Shown here piece after piece: positions 1 to 7,548 of a stretch of 64,000 bases of DNA. The position numbers and the translations under genes were made by a program. The first letter of the stretch is position 1, and every line of letters begins with the position of its first letter. The notes under the pieces were generated by a model. It was not told the DNA's origin and searched no databases. It worked only from the letters and a program-made list of their open reading frames with translations. Location of the stretch: the NCBI RefSeq assembly GCF_003999975.1, contig NZ_RJAC01000005.1:62001-126000 (forward strand). The letters run 5' to 3'. The DNA comes from Actinoplanes solisilvae. Its GTDB lineage: Bacteria; Actinomycetota; Actinomycetes; Mycobacteriales; Micromonosporaceae.

Positions 1-113
1 CAGCCGTCGGAAAGCGCAGCCAGAAGGGCCTCACGGGCCACCGGATGAAGCGGCGCCGCCGACGCCGCGTCGAGGTAAGCGGGTGGACCAACGGGATCGG
101 GCGTGATTTCCAC
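1..113 (-). CDS. Cysteine desulfurase-like class V aminotransferase (5' end only)
   Basis: Only the first 37 codons lie in the window; the gene runs off the left edge. Reading the minus strand from a GTG at 113 gives a segment containing AYLDAASAAPLHPVAREALL, which matches the N-terminus of NifS/IscS-like PLP enzymes that take sulfur from cysteine. No earlier in-frame start is available. A TACCGT box sits 7 nt before the GTG and there is no Shine-Dalgarno, so a leaderless start is likely. It diverges from ctaC. In related Micromonosporaceae I recall a cysteine desulfurase fused to a TusA domain at this place; the fusion cannot be checked here. Confidence 0.75.
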   Translation of the reverse strand, partial: MEITPDPVGPPAYLDAASAAPLHPVAREALLAALSDG

Positions 114-120
114 CTTGCGA

Positions 121-126
121 ACGGTA
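121..126 (-). promoter_or_regulatory. -10 box of the cysteine desulfurase gene (leaderless)
   Basis: TACCGT on the minus strand, 7 nt upstream of the GTG at 113. The spacing puts the transcription start at or next to the start codon. Confidence 0.5.
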
Positions 127-282
127 TCGTCCGGTTGACGAAGGGCATTCGCGCACGGCCGAAGATCGGACCCCCGAAACGGTGGGACAGGGCCTGGTCG
201 AGTAATGTGCGACCGACGGTGACGCCTGGCCATTCGTGTCCGTTTCGGGCGGGAGGCGGCGCTGCTAAGGAGGCAAGAGCAG

Positions 283-1242
283 GTGAGCGCAAAGAGTTCG
301 GCCGTGCGGCCGCGAGCGGCAGTCCGGATCGCCGGGCTCGGTCTCAGCGGGTCGGCACTGCTGATGCTGCTCTCGGGATGTTCGCTGGAAGGTGTAGGCG
401 ACGCGTTCGGCCACTTCGGCTGGCCGGGCAAGGGCATCACCCTGCAGGCCCACAGGATGTACGACCTGTGGATCGCCTCGGTGATCGCCGCGCTGATCGT
501 GGGCATCTTCGTGTGGGGCCTGATCTTCTGGTGCATCATCCGATACCGCAAGCGCGGTGACGAGCTGCCCGTGCAGACCCGGTTCAACATGCCGATGGAG
601 GTGCTCTACACGGTCACCCCGGTGCTGATCGTGGGTGTGCTCTTCTACTACACGGCGATCGTGCAGACCGACGTCGACAAGCTCTCGAAGAACCCCGACC
701 AGGTGGTCGAGGTCGTCGCGTTCAAGTGGAACTGGCAGTTCAACTACCGCGACGGGCTCGGCAAAGAGGCCAACACGGTCGCCTCGACGGTCGGTTCGTC
801 CGATGTGATCCCGCTGCTGGTCCTGCCGGTCGGCGAGAAGATCCGCATCGAGGAGACGAGCAAGGACGTCATCCACTCGTTCTGGGTGCCCGAAATCCTC
901 TTCAAGCGCGATGTGTTCCCGGGCAATGTTCGCAACCAGTTCGAGTTCACGCTCGACAAGGAAGGCCGCTACGTCGGCCGGTGCGCCGAACTCTGCGGGA
1001 CCTACCACGCGTTCATGAACTTCGAGCTGGTCGTGGTCTCGCCCGAACGGTTCGACACGTTCCTCCAGGCGAAGGAGGGCGGCGCCACCACGCAGGAAGC
1101 GATGGGGGCCATCGGTTACACCGGCGACCAGCAGTACGCCGTGACCACCGAGCCGTTCAACACGCGCCGCCAGAAGAACAGCTGGAACCAGCGGGACGCC
1201 GTCGCCTCAGGCACGGGCGCCGTGACCACGGCCGGGAAGTAG
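283..1242 (+). CDS. ctaC: Cytochrome c oxidase subunit II
   Basis: Subunit II of the aa3-type terminal oxidase, carrying the CuA centre that receives electrons from the bc1 complex. The 319-residue protein starts with a lipoprotein-type signal (lipobox LSGC, Cys about 33) followed by two membrane helices (about 65-90 and 105-130). The C-terminal cupredoxin domain has the CuA ligands: His in HSFWVPE (about 197), the CAELCGTYH block (about 234-242) and a following Met. The GTG start at 283 has a good Shine-Dalgarno (AAGGAGG, about 10 nt upstream). ctaF follows 7 bp downstream, so they form one operon. ctaD (subunit I) is not next to it and must lie elsewhere, as in mycobacteria and corynebacteria. 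Confidence 0.97.
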   Translation: MSAKSSAVRPRAAVRIAGLGLSGSALLMLLSGCSLEGVGDAFGHFGWPGKGITLQAHRMYDLWIASVIAALIVGIFVWGLIFWCIIRYRKRGDELPVQTRFNMPMEVLYTVTPVLIVGVLFYYTAIVQTDVDKLSKNPDQVVEVVAFKWNWQFNYRDGLGKEANTVASTVGSSDVIPLLVLPVGEKIRIEETSKDVIHSFWVPEILFKRDVFPGNVRNQFEFTLDKEGRYVGRCAELCGTYHAFMNFELVVVSPERFDTFLQAKEGGATTQEAMGAIGYTGDQQYAVTTEPFNTRRQKNSWNQRDAVASGTGAVTTAGK

Positions 1243-1249
1243 GGGAAGC

Positions 1250-1675
1250 GTGCGCACCGAATACAAGATCTTCGCCGGCGTCGCGGTCTTCCTCTTCGGA
1301 GCGGCCACCGTCTACGGCATCTACACCCACTTCTCCACCGGTCAGATCGAGTGGATCGGCTTCGTGGCGCTGATCCTTTCCGGACTGTTGTGCTCGATGT
1401 GCGGCGGCTTCTTCTGGTTCGTCGCCCGCCGCATCGACCTGCGCCCGGAAGACCGCGAGGACGGCGAGATCGCGGAAGGGGCTGGCGAGATCGGCTTCTT
1501 CAGCCCCGGCAGCTACTGGCCGTTCGGGATCGCCCTGTCCTGCACCGTCGCCGGCCTCGGCCTGGTGTTCTGGATGTGGTGGCTGGTGCTCGTGGGCATG
1601 ATCTTGGTGATCTTCTCGTCGTGCTCGATGATCTTTGAGTACTACACGGGAACCCGGCACCCCGCGGAGCACTGA
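1250..1675 (+). CDS. ctaF: Cytochrome c oxidase subunit IV (actinobacterial type)
   Basis: Small accessory subunit of the actinobacterial aa3 oxidase. The 141-residue protein has four predicted membrane helices, two in each half, separated by an acidic loop (RPEDREDGEIAEGAGE, about 65-80). Motifs such as FSPGSYWPFG and the C-terminal FEYYTG are typical of the family (Pfam cytochrome c oxidase subunit IV, actinobacterial). The GTG start lies 7 bp after the ctaC stop, with GGGGAAG as a weak Shine-Dalgarno. It is the last gene of the operon; the hairpin at 1721-1788 probably ends the transcript. Confidence 0.95.
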   Translation: MRTEYKIFAGVAVFLFGAATVYGIYTHFSTGQIEWIGFVALILSGLLCSMCGGFFWFVARRIDLRPEDREDGEIAEGAGEIGFFSPGSYWPFGIALSCTVAGLGLVFWMWWLVLVGMILVIFSSCSMIFEYYTGTRHPAEH

Positions 1676-1679
1676 GTTT

Positions 1680-1801
1680 ATGGCTCCGCTTCGCTCCGCA
1701 GGGGCAGTCGTCTTTTAGGTCAATGGCTTGAGCCCGGTTTTCCGACGCGCAAACACCACGGCGTCGGAAAACCGGGCTCAAGTCATTGACGACGACTGCC
1801 C
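1680..1801 (+). repeat. Hairpin-bearing 3' module, left copy
   Basis: About 122 bp starting 5 bp after the ctaF stop. It contains a 28-bp stem (1721-1748 with 1761-1788, one mismatch) around a 12-nt loop. A nearly identical copy in inverted orientation is at 2829-2951. The module begins with ATGGCTCCGCTTCGCTCCGC. It probably acts as a terminator for ctaF and may belong to a dispersed repeat family. Confidence 0.85.
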
Positions 1802-1820
1802 GGGTAGCTCTCGCCCGTCG

Positions 1821-1887
1821 CCTTCACGAAAAGCAGCGCGCCTCGCTCGCTCTCGCACCCCGCCTTCACGAAAAGCAGCGCGCCTCG
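1821..1887. repeat. Direct repeat, period 42 bp
   Basis: Two copies of a block starting CCTTCACGAAAAGCAGCGCG at 1821 and 1863. Confidence 0.85.
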
Positions 1888-2163
1888 GCCGCGCTCAAAC
1901 AGGCACCTAAGTGCGTAGTCCACGGCCGCGAAGACCCTCGTGAACCGCCGTCGCTCAGCGTCCGCCCGGCACCAGCGCAAGCGCGCCGCTCGTCAACGGC
2001 CCTCGCGCAACCACGAGCTCCGCCCTCATGCGAACGCGCCGTCCGTGAACGGCCCTCGCGCAACCACTAGAGAGCCTCCGGGGTCGAGGTCTGCCCTGGA
2101 GGCCCGGTGCAGGCATCTGGTTCGCGCAGCCGTTCCCCGAGGCCCAATCCGCCCTACCCATGA

Positions 2164-2329
2164 CGGCCGGTCGTGGTGACTGGTTGGTCGCGCAGGCTGT
2201 CCAGGCCGGCCACCGTCGTGGTGCCGCAGTGATGCGGCCGGTCGCGGTGACCGGTTGGTCGCGCAGGCTGTCCAGGCCGGCCACCGTCGTGGTGCCGCAG
2301 TGGTGCGGCCGGTCGCGGTGACCGGTTGG
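2164..2329. repeat. Tandem repeat, period 71 bp
   Basis: Copies start at CGGCCGGTCG at 2164, 2235 and 2306 (the last is partial). Each full unit carries the block GCAGGCTGTCCAGGCCGGCC. The copies differ at only a few positions, which suggests recent duplication. Confidence 0.9.
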
Positions 2330-2575
2330 CTCGCCGCCGTGCCTAAACCAGGAAACGGGCCCTTCCCCGGCTTGATCGTTGATGCAGGGGCCTCGATCGC
2401 GTTCCAGGGGCCTGAAACCAGGATCTCGGATCGATCATGGAAGGGGAGGGCCTGTAATCCTGAAATTGGGAACTGTCATCCGGCTTGACTGCTTGTCAGC
2501 GCAACGGGCGGCGCCGCGCGGCACCACGACGCCGGCCCGCCTGGAAAGCCTCAGTGACCACCGTGCCGCCGCGAC

Positions 2576-2657
2576 CGACCCGGGCCGAATGCCCGACCCG
2601 GGCCGAATGCCCGACCCGGGCCGAATGCCCGACCCGGGCCGAATCCCCGACCCGGGT
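2576..2657. repeat. Tandem repeat, period 18 bp
   Basis: Four to five copies of CGACCCGGGCCGAATGCC; the last is diverged (AATCCC). Non-coding minisatellite. Confidence 0.9.
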
Positions 2658-2828
2658 AGCTGAGTGCAGACCTCCGCGGCAAAAGCTCTCTAGCTCCGCA
2701 CTCATGCGAACGCGCCGTCCGTCAACAGTCCTCGCGAAACCACTCACCCCGTAGCTGAACCGAGCGCGCCATCCGAGTCGCGGTCATCGCCCCCTACCGT
2801 GCGCGAGGGCGCTGTCCGAGAACTGCGT

Positions 2829-2951
2829 GGGCAGTCGCCGTCAATGACTTGAGCCCGGTTTTCCAACGACGTGGTGTTTGCGTCGTTGGAAAACCGGGCT
2901 CAAGTCATTGGCCTAAAGGGCGACTGCCCCTGCGGAGCGAAGCGGAGCCAT
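2829..2951 (-). repeat. Hairpin-bearing 3' module, right copy (inverted)
   Basis: Inverted copy of the 1680-1801 module, with about 10 differences over 122 bp. It contains a perfect 29-bp stem (2842-2870 with 2882-2910) and an 11-nt loop. Relative to the left copy, base changes in the two arms compensate each other, so pairing is kept. It lies downstream of the minus-strand gene ending at 3015 and so mirrors the left copy downstream of ctaF. Confidence 0.85.
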
Positions 2952-3020
2952 GAGCTACGCAGCGGAGCCATGAGCTACGCAGCGGAGCCATGAGCTACGC
3001 AGCGGAGCCATAAGCTACGC
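2941..3020. repeat. 20-bp tandem repeat, four copies
   Basis: Four exact-length copies of AGCGGAGCCATGAGCTACGC, with one change in the last (TAAGC). The array overlaps the end of the right hairpin module and supplies the stop codon of the gene at 3015-3221. There are no spacers, so this is not a CRISPR. Confidence 0.95.
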
Positions 3021-3221
3021 AGCGGCCCGCCGCTGTTGCGGCGCGATGCGTCGCGGTGGAGTGGGATGGCCCAGCCAGAGGTGGGCGACGATCGGGGCGA
3101 CCACTTCGGCGGCGCCGCAGCGGGTGCAGACCAGTTCTTCGGCCGGGTCAGTGGTGGTGGAGGGCAGCTCGAAGATCATGTCGCCGTCGCAGATGATGCA
3201 GCGTGGGGTCTGGTCGGACAC
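3015..3221 (-). CDS. Small zinc-ribbon-like hypothetical protein
   Basis: A 68-residue protein with two CxxC pairs (CIICDG near residue 8 and CTRCG near residue 34), spaced as in a small zinc ribbon. The first pair is followed by DMIFELPSTTTDPAEE. I do not recognise a characterised function. The GTG at 3221 is preferred over the ATG at 3281 because GAGAGGAG lies 6-13 nt upstream of it. The C-terminus (QQRRAAA) and TAG stop are read from the first unit of the 20-bp tandem repeat, so the repeat array has reached or reshaped the 3' end. It is the next gene on the minus strand after trpD, 121 bp away. Confidence 0.7.
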   Translation of the reverse strand: MSDQTPRCIICDGDMIFELPSTTTDPAEELVCTRCGAAEVVAPIVAHLWLGHPTPPRRIAPQQRRAAA

Positions 3222-3342
3222 GGGTGGCTCCTCTCTTCGCCGGAAGGTGGAATTACCCGAAACTGATTCCGACGCTGCCATGTAAAAGCGGCATTTGGGA
3301 GTATTGCACGCGGCGTGTCTGCTGTGAGATTGGTTGTCCGGG

Positions 3343-4401
3343 TTACTCGCCGGCTTTGGCCTGCTGGGCCGCGTCGACCCAGCGCGCCAGCTGAGCCGTC
3401 GCCGCCCCGGAGTCGATCGTTTCCTGGGCCCGGACGATCCCGGCCCGCAGCGTGTCTCTGAGATCGCCGGGAAAGCCCGCCTGAGCAGCGAGGGCAGCCG
3501 CCACGTTCAGAACAACCGCATCCCGTACGGGCCCGGGCTCGCCCGCGAATGTGCGGTGAGCCACGTCGGCGTTGAAGGCCGCGTCCCCACCACGCAGGGC
3601 GGCCGGCTCGCTGCGGGGCAGGCCGAGCTCGACCGAGTCGATCAGGAGTTCCTCGACCTTGCCGTCGGCGGCCTTCCACAGCCGGGTCGGGGCGGCGGTC
3701 GTGAATTCGTCGAGGCCGTCCTCGCCCCGCATGACCAGCACCGAGTCGCCGCGGCGGGCGAAGACGGCGGCCATCACGGGTGCCATGCGCGGGTCGAAGC
3801 AGCCGACCGCGGCGGCCGTGGGCCGGGCCGGGTTGGTCAGTGGGCCGAGCACGTTGAAGAACGTCGGCAGGCCCAGCTCGCGTCGTGTGACGGCGGCGTG
3901 CCGCATGCCGGGGTGGTAGCGGGCCGCGAAGCAGAACCCGATGCCCGCGCCGGTGACCGTGCTCTTCACGCCCGCGGGGCCCAGGTCGAGCGGGATGCCG
4001 AAGTGTTCCAGCAGGTCAGCGGTGCCCGTGGTCGAGGAGGCCGACCTGTTACCGTGTTTGACCACCGTCACACCGGCGGCGGCTGTGATGATCGCCGCCA
4101 TCGTCGAGATGTTCACGGTGTTGGCCCGGTCTCCGCCGGTGCCGACAACGTCGACAGCGCTTGTCCGTACGTCTTCCGGCAGCTCGACCAGCGTGGCGTT
4201 GGCCAGCATCGCCTCGACCAGGCCGGCCAGTTCGCCCGGCGTCTCGCCCTTGGCCCGCAGTGCGACGGCGAACCCGGCGATCTGGGCCGGGGTCGCGTTG
4301 CCGGTCATGATCTCGCCCATGGCCCAGGCGGTGTCGGCGGTCCCGAGTTCCTCGCCGCGCAGCAGTGCGCTCGTCAGATTCGGCCAGGTGCGTGCGCCCA
4401 T
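3343..4401 (-). CDS. trpD: Anthranilate phosphoribosyltransferase
   Basis: Second committed step of tryptophan synthesis: transfers the phosphoribosyl group from PRPP to anthranilate. At 352 residues it is of normal length. The PRPP-binding GTGGD loop (about 87-91), the KHGNRS motif (about 115-120) and the later NVLGPLTNP segment are all present. The ATG at 4401 is preceded by GGAGG at 7 nt. The receiver-like gene ends 50 bp upstream on the same strand, so they may be co-transcribed. trpD sits alone here, away from other trp genes, next to the respiratory cluster, as in other actinobacteria. Confidence 0.97.
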   Translation of the reverse strand: MGARTWPNLTSALLRGEELGTADTAWAMGEIMTGNATPAQIAGFAVALRAKGETPGELAGLVEAMLANATLVELPEDVRTSAVDVVGTGGDRANTVNISTMAAIITAAAGVTVVKHGNRSASSTTGTADLLEHFGIPLDLGPAGVKSTVTGAGIGFCFAARYHPGMRHAAVTRRELGLPTFFNVLGPLTNPARPTAAAVGCFDPRMAPVMAAVFARRGDSVLVMRGEDGLDEFTTAAPTRLWKAADGKVEELLIDSVELGLPRSEPAALRGGDAAFNADVAHRTFAGEPGPVRDAVVLNVAAALAAQAGFPGDLRDTLRAGIVRAQETIDSGAATAQLARWVDAAQQAKAGE

Positions 4402-4451
4402 GGCGGGGCCTCCGGGGATGCGGGGGAGTGTCGGTGAGTGTGGAGCCTCGG

Positions 4452-4889
4452 TCAGCCCAGCGTGCCGAGGGTGCCCAGCGGGACGGCGCCGTTGCGGCGG
4501 GCCCGGAGCATCGCGGCGACGGTCTGGCCGGTGGTGACCGGGTCGAGCGGCGCGACGAGGGTCTGGTCGACCTGAGCGTACGCGGCCAGCCAGCGGTCGG
4601 CGGCGCGAGCGAGGACCACGCAGGTGGGCGGCGGGGTGGCGTACTCGTCCTTGGTCTGGCGGGCGATGCCGAGGCCGCCGGCGGGTGCTGCCTCGCCGTC
4701 GAGCACCATCAGGTCGATCTCGTACTTGTCGAGGAGATCGCGGCAGTCTTCCCAGGTGGTGGCGTCGGCGAACTCGACCTGCAGGTCGGCGGCCGGTCGC
4801 ACCCCGATCGCCAGCCGGATGCGGTCACGCACAGCGGGATCGTCGCTGTAGAGGAGGACCGTGTACTGAGTGATCTGCGCGTCGCTCAT
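4452..4889 (-). CDS. Degenerate response-regulator receiver protein
   Basis: A 145-residue stand-alone protein with a CheY-like fold pattern: [16 protein letters not shown] at the N-terminus supplies the acidic pair, and [11 protein letters not shown] supplies the Asp in the phosphoacceptor position (about 62). The usual Thr/Ser at the end of strand 4 is Ala (VVLARAAD), and the invariant Lys before Pro at strand 5 is replaced (TLVAPLDP). It has no output domain. It may be phosphorylation-independent. The ATG at 4889 is the only good start. It lies between ctaG and trpD on the same strand; its job is unknown. Confidence 0.75.
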   Translation of the reverse strand: MSDAQITQYTVLLYSDDPAVRDRIRLAIGVRPAADLQVEFADATTWEDCRDLLDKYEIDLMVLDGEAAPAGGLGIARQTKDEYATPPPTCVVLARAADRWLAAYAQVDQTLVAPLDPVTTGQTVAAMLRARRNGAVPLGTLGTLG

Positions 4890-4939
4890 TTTGTGCCCCG
4901 GTTCACGTCGTAGGTGCCCGCCGATCGTAACGGAACCGT

Positions 4940-5932
4940 TTACGCGATGTCCGACCCCGGTACGCGGGTGTCGGCGGGGGCCTCGTTTGTGATCTTGGCT
5001 GCATCGGAGCGGGCCTGCGCGGCGGCCTCCTCGGCCTCCTGCCGGTCGAGCGCGCGGTCGATGCGGCGGGCTTCGCGTTCGGACTGGCGCACCCACTGCA
5101 CGATCAGGATGCCCAGCATCGTGACGCTGACGATCTCGCCGCCGGCCCACAGGATGCCGCCCGCCGTGACCTGGTCGGCGACCGGATCTGTCCAGCTCAG
5201 GCCCAGGTTTCGGTAGTAGTCGCCGGCCAGCAGCGTGGGGCTCTGCATGATCGTCAGGCCGAGGACGGTGTGGAACGGCACCGACAGCACCATGAGCAGG
5301 GCGCGGCCGGGGTAGGGCCAGCGGCCGGGCAGCGGGTCGAGGCCCAGCAGCGGCCAGAAGAACAGGCAGCCGGTGACGATGAAGTGCACGTGGATGAACT
5401 CGTGCAGCCACGAGTGCAGCAGCGTCTGCTCGTAGAGGCCGGTGAAGTAGAGGACGAACGGGTTCGCCACGAAGATCCCGAAGGCGACGAGCGGGAACGT
5501 CAGAACCTTGGCGGCCCGGCTGTGCAGCAGCGCGAGCAGCTTGTTGCGAGGAGCCGAGGGCAGCGTACGCAGGGCGAGCGTGACCGGTGCGCCGAGCGCC
5601 AGGAAGATCGGCCCGACCATCGACAGCACCATGTGCTGGACCATGTGCACGGAGAGCAGCGTGGTGTCGTACGCCTCGATGCCGGTGATCGTCACGGCCG
5701 CGATCGAGCCCAGTCCACCGGCGACGAAGGCGACCGTGCGCCCGACCGGCCAGTGATCTCCACGCTGCCGAAGCCGGTAGACGCCGTAGCCGTAGAGGGC
5801 CGCGGAGACCAGCAGGAAGAGCGCGACCAGGCTGCCGAAGTGGATCTCTGTGAAGATCGCACCCGGCGTGAACGGCGGGAGGACAGTATTCCCGGCTGCG
5901 GCGGCTAGTGGTGGCATTTCGGCTGACTGCAC
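4940..5932 (-). CDS. ctaG: Cytochrome c oxidase assembly protein, caa3_CtaG family
   Basis: Multi-span membrane protein thought to help copper delivery or assembly of the aa3 oxidase. The 330-residue protein has about seven helices and conserved His residues in HMVQHMVLSM (about 95-105), HSWLHEFIHVHF (about 172-184) and VPFHTVLGLTIM, as expected for the family. The GTG at 5932 is chosen because a TAGCCT box ends 6 nt before it (leaderless); an ATG at 5917 is the alternative. It diverges from ctaE across about 110 bp, so the two oxidase-related genes share a promoter region. Confidence 0.92.
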   Translation of the reverse strand: MQSAEMPPLAAAAGNTVLPPFTPGAIFTEIHFGSLVALFLLVSAALYGYGVYRLRQRGDHWPVGRTVAFVAGGLGSIAAVTITGIEAYDTTLLSVHMVQHMVLSMVGPIFLALGAPVTLALRTLPSAPRNKLLALLHSRAAKVLTFPLVAFGIFVANPFVLYFTGLYEQTLLHSWLHEFIHVHFIVTGCLFFWPLLGLDPLPGRWPYPGRALLMVLSVPFHTVLGLTIMQSPTLLAGDYYRNLGLSWTDPVADQVTAGGILWAGGEIVSVTMLGILIVQWVRQSEREARRIDRALDRQEAEEAAAQARSDAAKITNEAPADTRVPGSDIA

Positions 5933-5938
5933 CTCTCG

Positions 5939-5944
5939 AGGCTA
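5939..5944 (-). promoter_or_regulatory. -10 box of ctaG (leaderless)
   Basis: TAGCCT on the minus strand, 6 nt before the GTG at 5932. Confidence 0.5.
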
Positions 5945-6029
5945 GGCCTATCCGGTCCGGTCCAGATATTCCGGGCTGCAACTGGTGCCTGATTCGACCC
6001 CCCGCAGCACGTTGCACTGATCGCGGGGC

Positions 6030-6035
6030 AATAAT
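6030..6035 (+). promoter_or_regulatory. -10 box of ctaE (leaderless)
   Basis: AATAAT, five of six matches to TATAAT, 6 nt before the GTG at 6042. No Shine-Dalgarno is present. Confidence 0.5.
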
Positions 6036-6041
6036 GAGGCC

Positions 6042-6641
6042 GTGACAGCGGCCTCAGCCATCGACAAGAGCAGGATCCACTCCCTGACGCGACCCAACAT
6101 GGTCAGCGTCGGCACGATCGTGTGGCTCTCCAGCGAGCTCATGTTCTTCGCGGCGTTGTTCGCGATGTACTTCTCGATCCGTGCGGCAGCGCCCGAGCAG
6201 TGGGCGGAGCACACCCGGCACCTCGAGATCCCGTACGCGACGACGTTCACGGTGATCCTGGTGCTCTCCTCGGTCACCTGCCAGCTCGGCGTCTTCGCGG
6301 CGGAGAAGGGTGACGTGTTCGCGCTGCGGCGCTGGTTCACCATCACCTTCGTGATGGGCCTGATCTTCGTGCTCGGCCAGGCGAACGAGTACCGCAACCT
6401 CGTCCACGAGGGCATCAAGCTCAACGGCGACGGTTACGGCTCCATGTTCTACCTGACGACCGGCTTCCACGGCCTGCACGTCACCGGCGGTCTGATCGCC
6501 TTCATCGTCTACATGATCCGCACGACGATGGGCCGGTTCACGCCTGCCCAGGCGACGTCGGCGATCGTCGTGTCGTACTACTGGCACTTCGTGGACATCG
6601 TGTGGATCGCGCTGTTCGCCATGATCTATTGGCTGCAGTAG
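6042..6641 (+). CDS. ctaE: Cytochrome c oxidase subunit III
   Basis: Subunit III of the aa3 oxidase, 199 residues with five predicted membrane helices, the short actinobacterial form lacking the first two helices of mitochondrial COX3. Family motifs seen are [17 protein letters not shown] (helix 1), [10 protein letters not shown] and the C-terminal [14 protein letters not shown]. It heads the ctaE-qcrC-qcrA-qcrB block that encodes most of the bc1-aa3 supercomplex. The GTG start is supported by the -10 box 6 nt upstream. Confidence 0.97.
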   Translation: MTAASAIDKSRIHSLTRPNMVSVGTIVWLSSELMFFAALFAMYFSIRAAAPEQWAEHTRHLEIPYATTFTVILVLSSVTCQLGVFAAEKGDVFALRRWFTITFVMGLIFVLGQANEYRNLVHEGIKLNGDGYGSMFYLTTGFHGLHVTGGLIAFIVYMIRTTMGRFTPAQATSAIVVSYYWHFVDIVWIALFAMIYWLQ

Positions 6642-6693
6642 ACCCCCGCGTCCGCCCATGAGTTTCAGGTCAAAACCCAGAGGGACACAGCCC

Positions 6694-7548
6694 ATGACTT
6701 CTGACACCCCCGCCGGCCGGCCCCGGTTCAGCCGGGTGTTCTCCCGCCGGCGCGGCGCGCCGAGCAAGACGCGTCGGCGCCTCGGCGCGGCGGTGCGCAT
6801 GCTCGCCGCTCTCGCGCTCGCCGGCGGCGTCTACACCGCTTTCGCCCCGGGCGCGTTCGCCGACGAACCCCGGCAGCTCTCCGCCACGGCGCTCGAGGGA
6901 AAGCAGCTCTACGACAACAGCTGCCTCACCTGTCACGGGCGTGACGGTCAGGGTGTCGACGACCGCGGTCCGAGCCTGATCGGCGTCGGCTCGGCGTCGG
7001 TGGAGTTCCAGGTGGGCACCGGCCGCATGCCGATGGTCCGCCAGGAGGCCCAGGCCGAGCAGAAGCGGCCGCTGTTCGACAAGAACCAGACGAAGCAGCT
7101 CGGCCAGTACATCCAGGAGCTGGGTGGAGGCCCGCAGCTGCCCGAGGGCGAGCTCGTCGAGAACCTCGACGAGAACCCCGAGGCCCTCGCCCGCGGCGGC
7201 GAGCTGTTCCGGGTCAACTGCACGTCGTGCCACGGCTTCGGCGGCGGCGGCGGCGCACTCTCGTCGGGCAAGTTCGCCCCCGGCCTGCACGACGCCACCC
7301 CCGAGACGATCTACGCGGCGATGCTGAGCGGCCCGCAGAACATGCCGGTGTTCGGCGACAACCAGCTCACGCCGGACGAGAAGCGCGAGATCATCACCTA
7401 CATCAACCTGCAGCTTCAGCAGGACAGGGACCCGGGCGGTCTGTTCAACCTGGGCCGCTACGGCCCGTCGACCGAGGGTGTCGCGATCTTCGTCGTCGGC
7501 ATCACGATCCTGGTCTTCACGGCGCTGTGGATTGCGGGGAAGTCATGA
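6694..7548 (+). CDS. qcrC: Cytochrome bc1 complex diheme cytochrome c subunit
   Basis: Carries electrons from the bc1 complex to CuA of the oxidase, replacing soluble cytochrome c. The 284-residue protein has a basic N-terminus and membrane segment (about 35-55), two cytochrome c domains each with a CxxCH heme site (CLTCH about 77-81 and CTSCH about 176-180), and a C-terminal anchor helix (about 260-280). The ATG at 6694 is preceded by AGAGGGA; an ATG at 6658 in the same frame has no Shine-Dalgarno. It overlaps qcrA by 4 bp (ATGA). Confidence 0.96.
   Translation: MTSDTPAGRPRFSRVFSRRRGAPSKTRRRLGAAVRMLAALALAGGVYTAFAPGAFADEPRQLSATALEGKQLYDNSCLTCHGRDGQGVDDRGPSLIGVGSASVEFQVGTGRMPMVRQEAQAEQKRPLFDKNQTKQLGQYIQELGGGPQLPEGELVENLDENPEALARGGELFRVNCTSCHGFGGGGGALSSGKFAPGLHDATPETIYAAMLSGPQNMPVFGDNQLTPDEKREIITYINLQLQQDRDPGGLFNLGRYGPSTEGVAIFVVGITILVFTALWIAGKS

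Larger units (their letters stand above)
1802..2828. other. Non-coding, repeat-rich island between inverted modules
   Basis: About 1.03 kb with no convincing gene. Open frames here are short, overlap on both strands, and encode low-complexity Arg/Pro/Ala. The segment is largely built of degenerate direct repeats: a 42-bp-period pair near 1821, a 71-bp-period triplet near 2164, an 18-bp array near 2576, and dispersed copies of a block around CGAACGCGCCGTCCGT (near 2032 and 2707). I see no transposase, tRNA or rRNA. Confidence 0.7.

Noticed and set aside
1866..2284. Short Arg-rich ORFs in the repeat island
   Set aside because: They are produced by GC-rich repeats, overlap each other on both strands and lack ribosome-binding sites.
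2941..3020. Four regular 20-bp repeats as a CRISPR array
   Set aside because: The repeats abut with no spacers and there are no cas genes.
6658..6693. Upstream ATG start for qcrC at 6658
   Set aside because: It lacks a Shine-Dalgarno, whereas the ATG at 6694 has AGAGGGA at good spacing and gives the usual N-terminus.
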